Source of the DNA: Rhodospirillaceae bacterium
GTDB lineage: Bacteria; Pseudomonadota; Alphaproteobacteria; UBA8366
Direction of reading: 5' to 3'
DNA: 55,687 nucleotides
Assembly (NCBI GenBank): GCA_002716125.1
Contig: PAZH01000041.1
Span: 1 to 55,687 of the forward strand
The notes below the pieces were generated by a model. That model worked only from the letters and a program-made list of their open reading frames with translations, made no database searches and was not told where the DNA came from. Every line of letters begins with the position of its first letter. Position 1 is the stretch's first letter. The position numbers were made by a program, and so were the translations under genes. Shown in pieces: positions 16,434 to 24,754 of the stretch.

Positions 16434-17071
16434 GAAACCGGGTCGTTTACGCGGACGGGGCCCTGCCCAAAGGACTCACCGGATGACGAAAGGTACGACG
16501 CCTCCTCGTCCGTACTAACGCGTCCGAGCACGTGATTGCGGTGTGGAAATCGACCGAATTGCGCGACGATATTCCGATGCCGAGTCCAGCCGGTAATGCT
16601 TCTTTCGACATAGGGGTGCCACTCGCTCGGCACTTCCGCAACAATCTGATGCAAGAGGCGGATACCGCGATCTTGTTCCTCGACGGATTCAGAGTGATGG
16701 AACGGATGATACAGCCAAATGCGCGGCACGGGATGCAGTTCGCGATCCAAACCATTCTCAATAGCCGCACAAACGATTTCGAAAGCTCGCGGGTCGCCCA
16801 AGTAAGCTTCGGGCGTATTGCGGTAGAGATTTCGCGTGAACTGATCGAGTAGCAGGATCAAAGCGAGGTTGCCATCCGCGCTCTGCTGCCAATCTTCGTA
16901 TTTTCCCTCACAGGCATCCGTGACGTGATCTCCGAAACGCCGGCCGATTTCGCTATCCACGGCGGGGCCGCCTCGATACCACCAATCACGACGCGCCGCC
17001 GCAAATGCCGGGCTCTCCATACTCTTGCCCAACCAAAAGGCGTTAATTTCGGCAACCTTATCCACACTCAT
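16430..17071 (-). CDS. DUF924 family protein
   Basis: A 213-residue soluble protein of the DUF924 family: EINAFWLGKSMESPAF at the N-terminus, the hallmark LILLLDQFTRNLYRNTPEAYL (quoted here as the motif around residues 68-87), VPRIWLYHPFHHSESVEEQDRG and the C-terminal HRNHVLGRVSTDEEASYL. The fold is an all-helical TPR-like bundle; no reaction has been established for the family. ATG 17071 is divergent from the SDR gene at 17131, leaving a 59-base promoter gap. Length matches relatives. Confidence 0.9.
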   Translation of the reverse strand: MSVDKVAEINAFWLGKSMESPAFAAARRDWWYRGGPAVDSEIGRRFGDHVTDACEGKYEDWQQSADGNLALILLLDQFTRNLYRNTPEAYLGDPRAFEIVCAAIENGLDRELHPVPRIWLYHPFHHSESVEEQDRGIRLLHQIVAEVPSEWHPYVERSITGWTRHRNIVAQFGRFPHRNHVLGRVSTDEEASYLSSSGESFGQGPVRVNDPVS

Positions 17072-17130
17072 GGTTTGTCAGCACCATTTTCTCGTTTACG
17101 TTAGGCGAAACAATACGAGGAGAGTCTCAT

Positions 17131-17817
17131 ATGTCCACGGTCTTAATAACAGGTTGCGACTACGGGATCGGCTTCGAGTTCGCACGGCAATACGCAGCCA
17201 ATGGCTGGACAGTCCATACGACATGTTTGCAATCGGATAGTCGAGAGAAGATAGACTCACTCGGAGCGAACGCCGTTTTCCACCAACTTGATGTCTCCGA
17301 TGAAGGCGCCGTGAAAGCCCTTGCGAAGGAGTTAAGCGGCACCTCTATCGACCTCCTTATCAACAACGCGGCAACCTTCGCGCCTGACGGACCGGGCCCT
17401 CTGATGTTGCCTGACATGGACGAGTTTACCCGGGTCATGCGGGTCAATGCCGTTGCGCCGGTCTATGTCGCTGAGTGTTTCGTCGAACACGTTGCCGCGA
17501 GCGAAATGAAGACGATGATATTCATCGGCACACGGTCCGGTTCTATCGGCGATAACGGCTCCGGTGGGCACTACGCCTATCGCTGCAGCAAAGCCGCACT
17601 GAATATGGCCGTGAAAAGCATATCCATCGAGTTCGCCGACCGCGGCATCTTGGCCGCCGTCCTGCATCCTGGCTCCGTCGCGACCGAAACCCGAACTGGG
17701 GGGAGCGGCATTCCGGTCTCCGAGAGCGTCACCGGCATGCGTGGTGTTATTGAGGGAATCACGCCGGACATGACAGGGACCTTTCAACGATACGATGGCG
17801 GCACGATCGAATGGTAA
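17131..17817 (+). CDS. SDR family oxidoreductase, C-factor/sniffer-like
   Basis: A 228-residue short-chain dehydrogenase starting VLITGCDYGIGFEFARQYA; the family Gly-rich TGxxxGIG is at about 7-14, NNAA (in place of NNAG) near 77-80 and Tyr-X-X-X-Lys as YRCSK near 150. It resembles the C-factor/sniffer subgroup that acts on small carbonyls. ATG 17131 has ACGAGGAGAG just upstream. The converging chemoreceptor remnant begins 11 bases after the stop. No pathway can be read from neighbours. Confidence 0.88.
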   Translation: MSTVLITGCDYGIGFEFARQYAANGWTVHTTCLQSDSREKIDSLGANAVFHQLDVSDEGAVKALAKELSGTSIDLLINNAATFAPDGPGPLMLPDMDEFTRVMRVNAVAPVYVAECFVEHVAASEMKTMIFIGTRSGSIGDNGSGGHYAYRCSKAALNMAVKSISIEFADRGILAAVLHPGSVATETRTGGSGIPVSESVTGMRGVIEGITPDMTGTFQRYDGGTIEW

Positions 17818-17828
17818 CGCCCGCACCG

Positions 17829-18686
17829 TTATACATTCCTCGCTTCCTCCAAAAACTCTCCTAGCTCAGCGCTAAATAGACCGATTGATCCATCGAGCTC
17901 TTCGGCCGACCAGAGGATCCCGATCGACTTCCCGCCGGACATCGCAGACGATTGCGTAAGACCAGCAACGCTATCCAGGACTGACCGCGAATCTTCGCTG
18001 ACCGTCGATGTAGTCCGTGCGATCTCTTGGGTGGCTGCGCTTTGCTGTTCCACGGCCGCTGCGATACCCGTCGACACTTCGTTGATCTGTTTGATCGTTG
18101 AACTGACACGATCAACAGCCGAGACCGCGCCGTGGACCGCCGATTGAATACTCGAAACCTGCATAGCGATTTCGTCGGTCGCTTTAGCTGTCTGACTTGC
18201 GAGGCTCTTCACTTCCGTCGCGACGACAGCAAATCCTTTACCTGCATCGCCGGCTCGAGCCGCTTCAATCGTTGCGTTGAGCGCCAGTAGGTTCGTTTGC
18301 TCCGCGATTTCGCTGATGAGGTTCACGATCTCACCAATCTTACCGCTTGCAGTCGACAAGCTCCGGATCTGCGTTGTCGCATCATCCGTCTCCTCGACGG
18401 CATTTGATGCCATTGCCGTTGAATCGGTGACCTGACCCGCAATTGCCGTGATCGAACTTGAGAGCTGCTCTGCCGCCGCCGCCGCATTACTGATGTTTTC
18501 GTGCGTCCGTTCCGACGCTTGCGCAACCTCGAAAGATTTACTGCCGGTCGCCGAATTTGCCTCGTTCCCGTCAAGCGACGTGGTTTTAATGTCATTCGCA
18601 GAACCAGAGACATACCCGATCATACCTTCGGCGCGGCCTTCGAAGTTCTTCAAGATGTCTTCGATTTTTCGTGCGCGCTCGAGGCG
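17829..18686 (-). pseudogene. Chemoreceptor signalling domain, cut off by amber codon
   Basis: This is the C-terminal half of the methyl-accepting chemotaxis protein whose N-terminal half is 18687-19889. It continues in the same frame after the TAG at 18687-18689: [21 protein letters not shown], then the cytoplasmic helical hairpin with the CheA/CheW-binding tip [20 protein letters not shown] and [17 protein letters not shown], and the descending helix to EEARNV. No ribosome site supports independent start; a TTG at 18653 would be possible. Without read-through the signalling half is not made, so the receptor is non-functional unless the stop is suppressed or a sequence error. Confidence 0.9.
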
Positions 18687-19889
18687 CTATTGTTGTTGCT
18701 GTTCTTCTTCTGCCTGCAATTGGTCGGCTTTTATCATGTTCTCCTTAAAGACCAGGACAGCGCGCGCCATTTCGCCAAGTTCGTCGCCTCGATCCGTGCC
18801 CTGAACGGTGATCCCTTTGTCACCATTCGCCAGCTTACCCATGTCATGCGTCAAGGTATCAATCGGCCGGGTAATGCTCCGAGAAACGGTGACCACCGTC
18901 CCTAGGACCAACACCAGCACAACGAGCGAGACGACAAGCAGTAAGGTAAACGTCTCCTGCGCCTCTGCGGATTTTGCAGACGTCAATGAAATAAGGTCGG
19001 ATGCGACCTTGTTCTCAACCTCCTTCATGAGATTGATTTTTGCGTTAATCTGCTCGAACCAATGTGATGTCTTCACACCGCCTGCATCCTGTTTCCCGAT
19101 ACTGACGATGGCGACTTCGCGCATCCGGTCGACTTCCTCAACCGGACTGCCAACGACTGTACGTTTATAGAAATCGTACTGCTCTTGGTTCGCATGGATG
19201 GAGAATTCCTTCAGAAAGGCATCCTGCATTGCGATTTGCGTTACGAACCTTTTGCCGAGCGCTACGGTGAACTTTCCAGCCCCGAATCCGCCCGCGCCCA
19301 TCGCGCGTTCAACGCCCGCTCGTTCTTTTACATGGAGAAAGTCGACATAGGCCGCAATTTGAAAGGTAACTTCGTTGTCTGTACTCAATCTGCCCAGCAA
19401 TGCGATGGTATCCAGCGCTTTGCCGATCGTCCCGGAATAGTATTTCGCCATCTGCGGAACGCTCATTTTTAGATCGGTGATCTGTTGTCGCTTCGACTCC
19501 AGCTCAGCAAGCGCTGCTGTGACATCCGTTAATCTGGTCGCCAGTTCGCCTTCTGACGGCCCGGCGTCAAATTCCTTCAATCGATCATCGAGAATTTTCC
19601 GCGCCGTATCTATTTCAAGGCGTTGCGTGGGTAGCTCGACGGCAAATGTTTTTCCGCCACTCGCAATGAAACCGGCAGAACGACCGCGTTCCTTTTGTAG
19701 CTGATGGACGACGCCACTGAGATCGACACCCATCGTCGCCAGTGCAGAAAGGACCTCAAGCTGGTTCAGCTGATTGCGTTCTTCAATTATGAGGTAAGAC
19801 GAAAGACCGAGCATTGCGACAACCGGTAATACAACGGTCATTGTCACCCGAGGTCCCACGCGCAATCTCGATAAAATCCCACTACTCAT
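18687..19889 (-). CDS. Chemoreceptor N-terminal half: NIT sensor plus HAMP
   Basis: A 400-residue product with an N-terminal membrane anchor, a periplasmic helical NIT (nitrate/nitrite-sensing type) domain shown by HQLQKERGRSAGFIASGG and VDFLHVKERAGVERAMGAGG, a second membrane segment LLLVVSLVVLVLVLGTVV and a HAMP domain (SRSITRPIDTLTHDM ... GDELGEMARAV). It then reads EEEQQQQ and hits TAG. The next codon resumes normal chemoreceptor sequence in the same frame, so a single CAG-to-TAG change explains the break. ATG 19889 has an excellent AGGAGGGG ribosome site. Intact, it would steer flagellar chemotaxis or a related CheA pathway; no che genes are in the window. Confidence 0.9.
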   Translation of the reverse strand: MSSGILSRLRVGPRVTMTVVLPVVAMLGLSSYLIIEERNQLNQLEVLSALATMGVDLSGVVHQLQKERGRSAGFIASGGKTFAVELPTQRLEIDTARKILDDRLKEFDAGPSEGELATRLTDVTAALAELESKRQQITDLKMSVPQMAKYYSGTIGKALDTIALLGRLSTDNEVTFQIAAYVDFLHVKERAGVERAMGAGGFGAGKFTVALGKRFVTQIAMQDAFLKEFSIHANQEQYDFYKRTVVGSPVEEVDRMREVAIVSIGKQDAGGVKTSHWFEQINAKINLMKEVENKVASDLISLTSAKSAEAQETFTLLLVVSLVVLVLVLGTVVTVSRSITRPIDTLTHDMGKLANGDKGITVQGTDRGDELGEMARAVLVFKENMIKADQLQAEEEQQQQ

Positions 19890-19943
19890 AACATTCCCCT
19901 CCTGTAACTATTCGAACGAACGCATTGATCGAAAAATCGTTAA

Positions 19944-19962
19944 GTGTCTATTTTTTAGACAC
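19944..19962. other. Inverted repeat upstream of chemoreceptor
   Basis: GTGTCTA-TTTTT-TAGACAC, a perfect 7-bp inverted repeat about 55 bases upstream of the chemoreceptor start, in an AT-rich 255-base gap. It could be an operator or a weak stem-loop in the leader mRNA. Confidence 0.4.
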
Positions 19963-20069
19963 ATGCAGAAGGAGATTCTGCGCGAACTCTTAATTTTCTA
20001 TTAAAAGTCGAATTGGCATATAAAATAAATCAATCATAATGTGTGGGCATATGCACAAAAAATAATCAC

Positions 20070-20098
20070 AAAAAAGACCCCCGCTAAACACGGGGGCC
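20070..20098 (-). terminator. Intrinsic terminator of phaB
   Basis: Read on the minus strand, CCCCCG (20096-20091), a TGTTTAG loop and CGGGGG (20083-20078) are followed at once by TCTTTTTT. It lies about 45 bases after the phaB stop and is a textbook GC stem with U-run. The rest of the gap to the chemoreceptor start is AT-rich and non-coding. Confidence 0.85.
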
Positions 20099-20144
20099 CT
20101 AACCGATCACATCAAATCAATCAGCGTAATATGCCGATCGTCGA

Positions 20145-20879
20145 TCAGTACATGTGCTGGCCGCCATTAATCGACAACGTCGAGCCGGTAATGAAATCGG
20201 ACGCATCCGCGGTTAAGAACAAAACGCCGCGTGCGATGTCTTCCGCTCTGCCCAGACGACCCGCCGGAATTCGCTGAATGATCTTTTCCAGGACATCCGC
20301 CGGAACGGCACGGACCATTTCTGTATCGACGTAACCGGGCGCGATGGCATTGACGGTTATGCCTTTTGCCGCGCCTTCTTGCGCCAACGCTTTCGTAAAC
20401 CCGTGGATACCCGATTTAGCCGCGGCATAGTTAACCTGACCATATTGCCCCGCCTGACCGTTGATGGAGCCGATATTAACGATCCGGCCAAAGCTTCGCT
20501 CGCGCATCCCGTCAATTACGGAGCGGGAACAGTTAAAGCAACCGCTCAAATTGGTATCGATTACCGCTTGCCATTGCGCACGGTCCATCCGGTGCATCGT
20601 CCCGTCGCGGGTGATGCCGGCGTTATTTACCAAAATCTCGACCGGTCCGTATGTTTCTTCGATTTCGCGAATTGCCGCTTCGGTCGCATCCGTATCCGAA
20701 ACATCGAACTTCATGGCCGGTATGGATGTCCGCTCCTGAAAGTCAGCAGCCGCGTGCTCGTTTCCGGCATAATTCGCAACGACGAACCGGCCGGCGTTTT
20801 TGAGACCTGTACTAATCGCTTCGCCGATCCCGCGCGTCCCGCCGGTGACCAACGCTACCCTAACCTGAACTTCCGACAT
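20145..20879 (-). CDS. phaB: Acetoacetyl-CoA reductase PhaB
   Basis: A 244-residue SDR that reduces acetoacetyl-CoA to (R)-3-hydroxybutyryl-CoA with NADPH for polyhydroxybutyrate synthesis. TGGTRGIG at 12-19, NNAGITRD at 85-92, catalytic Ser138, Tyr151 and Lys155, and the PhaB-specific NGQAGQYGQVNYAAAKSG segment are all there; the C-terminus DFITGSTLSINGGQHMY is also typical of PhaB. The N-terminal NY after strand 2 (VVANYAGN) fits NADPH use. phaA and phaC are not in the window. It is divergent from the creatinase gene over a 189-base gap in which I see no further gene, and ends in an intrinsic terminator. Confidence 0.93.
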   Translation of the reverse strand: MSEVQVRVALVTGGTRGIGEAISTGLKNAGRFVVANYAGNEHAAADFQERTSIPAMKFDVSDTDATEAAIREIEETYGPVEILVNNAGITRDGTMHRMDRAQWQAVIDTNLSGCFNCSRSVIDGMRERSFGRIVNIGSINGQAGQYGQVNYAAAKSGIHGFTKALAQEGAAKGITVNAIAPGYVDTEMVRAVPADVLEKIIQRIPAGRLGRAEDIARGVLFLTADASDFITGSTLSINGGQHMY

Positions 20880-21068
20880 GGGTTTCTCTCCTGTGTAACC
20901 CCGTCCACCTATTAGGGACGCATACCTGAAATTATGTCACAAGTTAATAGCCAGTTCGACGATCTGGCGCGACAGATGGCCACATGTCTTGGAAGAAGAC
21001 GCGGGATCGGTATTGTCTGACGAAGAATGATCAGCCAAAAGACAGAAACGTTTTAAGGGGCAGATTTT

Positions 21069-22280
21069 ATGACCGGCGACCTGCAGAACTTGCTCACTTG
21101 GCATAACGGCGAGAAAACCTACTCGCCGTTTTCCGAAGAGGAAATGTCGCGTCGACAGTCCAAGATGCGGCGTCATATGGAAGAGGCCGATCTGGACGCC
21201 TGTTTGTTCACATCCTACCACAATATTTGTTATTTCTCCGGCTTCATGTACTGCGCGTTCGGTCGACGGTTCGCGATGGTGTTGACCTCAGAGAATGCCG
21301 CAACAATTTCGCCGGCGATCGATGGTGGGCAACCCTGGCGGCGTAGTTTCGCCGATAACCTGACCTACACAGATTGGCAACGCGACAACTACTTTCTCGC
21401 GCTCAAGGATCAACTCGGATCGGTGAAGCGATTGGGGATCGAGTTCGATCACGTCAATCTCGATTTACGACGCCTGTTGGAAGAAGCCTTTCCGCACACA
21501 GAGTTTTTGGACGTATCGGATTCCGCCATGCGGCAGCGAACAATCAAGTCCGTGGAAGAACATGCGCTCATCCGCGAAGGCGCGCGGATCTGCCGTATCG
21601 GCGGCAAGGCCTGTATGGAAGCGACGGCTGCTGGCGTCGGTGAACATGAAGTCGCCCTCGCCTCCACGAACGCAATGGTCCGCGAGATCGCCTCCAGCTT
21701 CCCCTTCGTCGAATTGATGGATACATGGACTTGGTTCCAGTCCGGCATCAATACCGACGGCGCCCACAATCCGGTTACAAATAAGAAAATCGAGAGCGGC
21801 GACATTCTCTCGTTGAATTGTTTCCCGATGATCTTCGGCTATTACACCGCGCTGGAACGAACTCTTTTCTGCGAGCATGCTTCAGACGAGCACTTGGCGC
21901 TTTGGGAGAAGAACTGCGCTGTCCACGAAAAGGGAACGGCCCTGATCAAGCCGGGTGTGCGGTGCTGCGATATTGCAAGCGAACTAAACGAAATGTATCG
22001 GGAATGGGACCTCCTGCAATATCGGTCTTTCGGGTACGGCCACTCGTTCGGCGTTCTCTCTCACTATTACGGCCGCGAAGCATCGGTTGAACTCAGGGAA
22101 GACATCGAAACCGTATTGGAACCGGGTATGGTTGTCTCTATGGAACCGATGATCATGTTGCCGGAAGGCAACCCGGGTGCAGGCGGATATCGCGAGCATG
22201 ACATCCTAATCGTGACGGAAACCGGCGCAGAAAACATCACGCAGTTTCCCTTCGGACCGGAGCACATGATCGTTCGCTAA
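21069..22280 (+). CDS. Creatinase (creatine amidinohydrolase)
   Basis: A 403-residue M24-fold enzyme, the same length as Pseudomonas creatinase and nearly identical to it in many blocks: TSYHNICYFSGFMYC, DGGQPWRRSFADNLTYTDWQ, ELMDTWTWFQSGINTDGAHN, GDILSLNCFPMI and PGAGGYREHDILIV. The catalytic His232 equivalent is His233 in DGAHNPV. Creatinases share the pita-bread fold with Xaa-Pro peptidases but use no metal and split creatine to sarcosine and urea. The close match makes creatine hydrolysis likely. AAGGGG lies about 9 bases before ATG. A polyamine-type ABC importer follows after 130 bases, suggesting uptake of the same or a related guanidino compound. Confidence 0.93.
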   Translation: MTGDLQNLLTWHNGEKTYSPFSEEEMSRRQSKMRRHMEEADLDACLFTSYHNICYFSGFMYCAFGRRFAMVLTSENAATISPAIDGGQPWRRSFADNLTYTDWQRDNYFLALKDQLGSVKRLGIEFDHVNLDLRRLLEEAFPHTEFLDVSDSAMRQRTIKSVEEHALIREGARICRIGGKACMEATAAGVGEHEVALASTNAMVREIASSFPFVELMDTWTWFQSGINTDGAHNPVTNKKIESGDILSLNCFPMIFGYYTALERTLFCEHASDEHLALWEKNCAVHEKGTALIKPGVRCCDIASELNEMYREWDLLQYRSFGYGHSFGVLSHYYGREASVELREDIETVLEPGMVVSMEPMIMLPEGNPGAGGYREHDILIVTETGAENITQFPFGPEHMIVR

Positions 22281-22410
22281 ATCAAGTCCCGCGACAAAGC
22301 GAGCGGTATTTGCGTCCGCGCGGAGAATATGTTTCGCTGTATTAAGGGCTCGCGGTGCCGTCTGGTTCCGCAAATTTATAAGAACGATCGAATTGATCGG
22401 GGGGTAATTT

Positions 22411-23544
22411 GTGTCAGACGCATCCAGCGATAGTGCTGGCTCTGTAAGTTCGGACGACATACTTGTTCGTTTTGCGGAAGTGCAAAAGAGCTACGACGGT
22501 GTTTCGCTCGTCGTAAAGAATCTCAATCTCGATATCGCCAATGGCGAGTTTCTGACAATGCTTGGCCCGTCCGGCTCCGGCAAGACGACATGTCTGATGA
22601 TGCTGGCCGGCTTCGAGACGGCAACCCACGGTCAGATATATCTCGATGGTATGCCGATCAACAACGTGCCGCCGCACAAGCGCGACATTGGCATGGTATT
22701 CCAGAACTATGCCCTCTTCCCGCATATGACGGTCGCGGAAAATCTCGCCTTCCCGCTAAAGATCCGCAAAATGGGCCAAGCCGAAGTCCAGGATCGGGTG
22801 CAACGTGCGCTCGATATGGTCCAACTCTCGGAATTCGGTGGGCGGCGACCGGCACAGCTTTCCGGCGGACAGCAACAACGTGTGGCAGTGGCGCGCGCGC
22901 TCGTATTTGACCCAAAACTCGTTCTGATGGACGAGCCGCTCGGCGCGCTCGACAAACAACTGCGCGAGCAGATGCAGTACGAGATTAAGCATATTCACGA
23001 AAATCTCGGCATTACCGTTGTCTACGTGACGCACGATCAATCAGAAGCGCTGACCATGTCGAACCGGATCGCGGTATTCAACGACGGGGTTATTCAGCAG
23101 CTGGCGCCACCGGCCGATCTATACGAACGACCGGACAACTCTTTCGTCGCCCAATTCATCGGCGAGAACAACAAACTCGTCGGCACTGTGGTCGAGCAGA
23201 ATGGCGATGCCTGTGCGGTCGAACTCGAATCCGGTGAAACCGTTGCCGCGCTCGCGGTGAATACGGAAGGTCCCGGCAAGCCGACCATGCTGTCGCTGCG
23301 GCCGGAACGCGTAGCATTGAATCCCGCGGACGGCGAGTGCGACACGAAAGTCTTCGGCAAAGTCGAAGAACTCATCTATCTCGGCGACCACATACGTACT
23401 CGGATTTCCGTATGCGGATGCGACGACTTTATCGTCAAGGTGCCAAACGCTTCCAAACCGTCGGGGTTGAATCCCGGCCTCGAAATTCCGCTCGGTTGGT
23501 ACAAAGAAGATTGCCGGGCTTTGGATATGCCAGCAGACGGTTAG
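22411..23544 (+). CDS. ABC importer ATPase, PotA-like
   Basis: A 377-residue ATP-binding subunit of a polyamine/opine-type importer. Walker A GPSGSGKTT is at 52-60, the signature LSGGQQQRVAVARA begins near 150, Walker B VLMDEPLGALD has Asp174/Glu175, and the switch His is in VTHDQSEAL. A C-terminal TOBE regulatory domain (from about residue 285, LSLRPERVALNP) is present. Start is GTG 22411 behind a GGGGGG-containing leader. First gene of an ATPase - binding protein - permease - permease operon just downstream of creatinase. Confidence 0.93.
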   Translation: MSDASSDSAGSVSSDDILVRFAEVQKSYDGVSLVVKNLNLDIANGEFLTMLGPSGSGKTTCLMMLAGFETATHGQIYLDGMPINNVPPHKRDIGMVFQNYALFPHMTVAENLAFPLKIRKMGQAEVQDRVQRALDMVQLSEFGGRRPAQLSGGQQQRVAVARALVFDPKLVLMDEPLGALDKQLREQMQYEIKHIHENLGITVVYVTHDQSEALTMSNRIAVFNDGVIQQLAPPADLYERPDNSFVAQFIGENNKLVGTVVEQNGDACAVELESGETVAALAVNTEGPGKPTMLSLRPERVALNPADGECDTKVFGKVEELIYLGDHIRTRISVCGCDDFIVKVPNASKPSGLNPGLEIPLGWYKEDCRALDMPADG

Positions 23545-23595
23545 AGATTCATCACAACAACCAAGATTTCGAAAGTTAAACCCAGGGAGATGAAC

Positions 23596-24693
23596 ATGAA
23601 ATTTAGACAAACCTTAACCGCCGCCGTCGTCGCGACCGCGGCAACCGCGTTTGCCGCAACGGCATCTGCGGAGACCGAACTGGTCGTCGTCTCTTGGGGC
23701 GGCGCTTATTCGGCAAGCCAGCAAAAAGCCTACCACGATCCTTACATGAAGGCGAACCCCGGCATTAAGATTGTCAACGACGATTCCGCACCGGAAGCTG
23801 TTGCGAAGCTGCGGGCTATGAACGAAGTCGGCAAAGTGACGTGGGATTTGGTGGACGCAGTCGCCTCCGATGCCATCCGTCTCTGCGACGAAGGTTTGGC
23901 GCTGCCGATTAACGCAGATAAGGATCTCGCACCGGCGCCCGACGGCACACCAGCATCGAAAGATTTTGGCAGCCTACTCGTCTCCGAATGCTTTATCCCG
24001 CAGATCGTATACTCAACGACTTTCGGCTATCGCACCGACAAAGTTAAGTCGACGCCGACCAGCGTCTGCGACGTGTTTGATTTGAAAAAATATCCGGGTA
24101 AGCGTTCGCTCGAGAAGAAGCCGATCAATAACTTCGAGTGGGCCCTGCTCTGCGACGGTGTCGAGCCTCATAAGATTTACGACGTGATGGGTGCCCCGGG
24201 CGGCGTCGAACGCGCTCTGAAGAAGCTTGGAACCATCAAGGATCAAGTGATCTGGTGGACCAAGGGCGCCCAAACGCCTCAGCTCCTGGCGGACGGCGAA
24301 GTCGTAATGGGGTCGACCTATAACGGCCGCCTCTTCTCCGTCATCGAAGAAGAAAAGCAGCCGGTCGGCATGCTCTGGGATTGGCAAGTCTTCGATCTCG
24401 ACGGCTGGATCATCCCAAAGGGCACGAAAAACCTCGACGCCGTTAAGAAATTTGTGCGTTACGCAACCGATACGCAACGGCTTGCAGATCAAGCCAAATT
24501 CATTTCTTACGGTCCGGCGCGCAACTCTTCGGCGCCGATGGTCGGGAAACATGCGACGCTCGGCATTGACATGAAGCCGCATATGCCGACCGATCCGAAC
24601 AACGCCAAGAATACGCTGCTCTTCAACTACGAGTTCTGGGCCGATCACCAGGACGATTTCACGGAGCGGTTCGAAGCTTGGCTCGTCAAGTAG
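23596..24693 (+). CDS. Periplasmic binding protein, PotD/PotF-like
   Basis: A 365-residue extracellular solute-binding protein of the polyamine family. It has a clean signal peptide (MKFRQTLTAAVVATAATAFA, then cleavage after ATASA) and the mature start ETELVVVSWGGAYSASQQKA. ATG 23596 is chosen over ATG 23590, because AGGGAG directly abuts 23590 but sits 6 bases from 23596. The pocket residues cannot be assigned by eye; ligands of this family include putrescine, spermidine, opines and other cationic or guanidino compounds. A stem-loop follows the gene, as is common after highly expressed binding-protein genes. Confidence 0.93.
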   Translation: MKFRQTLTAAVVATAATAFAATASAETELVVVSWGGAYSASQQKAYHDPYMKANPGIKIVNDDSAPEAVAKLRAMNEVGKVTWDLVDAVASDAIRLCDEGLALPINADKDLAPAPDGTPASKDFGSLLVSECFIPQIVYSTTFGYRTDKVKSTPTSVCDVFDLKKYPGKRSLEKKPINNFEWALLCDGVEPHKIYDVMGAPGGVERALKKLGTIKDQVIWWTKGAQTPQLLADGEVVMGSTYNGRLFSVIEEEKQPVGMLWDWQVFDLDGWIIPKGTKNLDAVKKFVRYATDTQRLADQAKFISYGPARNSSAPMVGKHATLGIDMKPHMPTDPNNAKNTLLFNYEFWADHQDDFTERFEAWLVK

Positions 24694-24708
24694 GTAAGAC
24701 CTGAAGAT

Positions 24709-24733
24709 ACGGGGTGGCCATCGGTCACCCCGT
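24709..24733 (+). other. Intercistronic stem-loop after binding-protein gene
   Basis: ACGGGGTGGCC (24709-24719) pairs with GGTCACCCCGT (24723-24733; one G-U) around an ATC loop, giving an 11-bp stem. No U-run follows directly; T5 occurs only at 24750-24754 just before the next ATG. It probably stabilises the upstream mRNA or partly attenuates, so the binding protein is made in excess over the permeases. Confidence 0.65.
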
Positions 24734-24754
24734 AACGCTTCAAGCTGAATTTTT

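Noticed and set aside
21069..22280. Xaa-Pro aminopeptidase
   Set aside because: The fold is shared, but the sequence blocks and active-site His context match creatinase.
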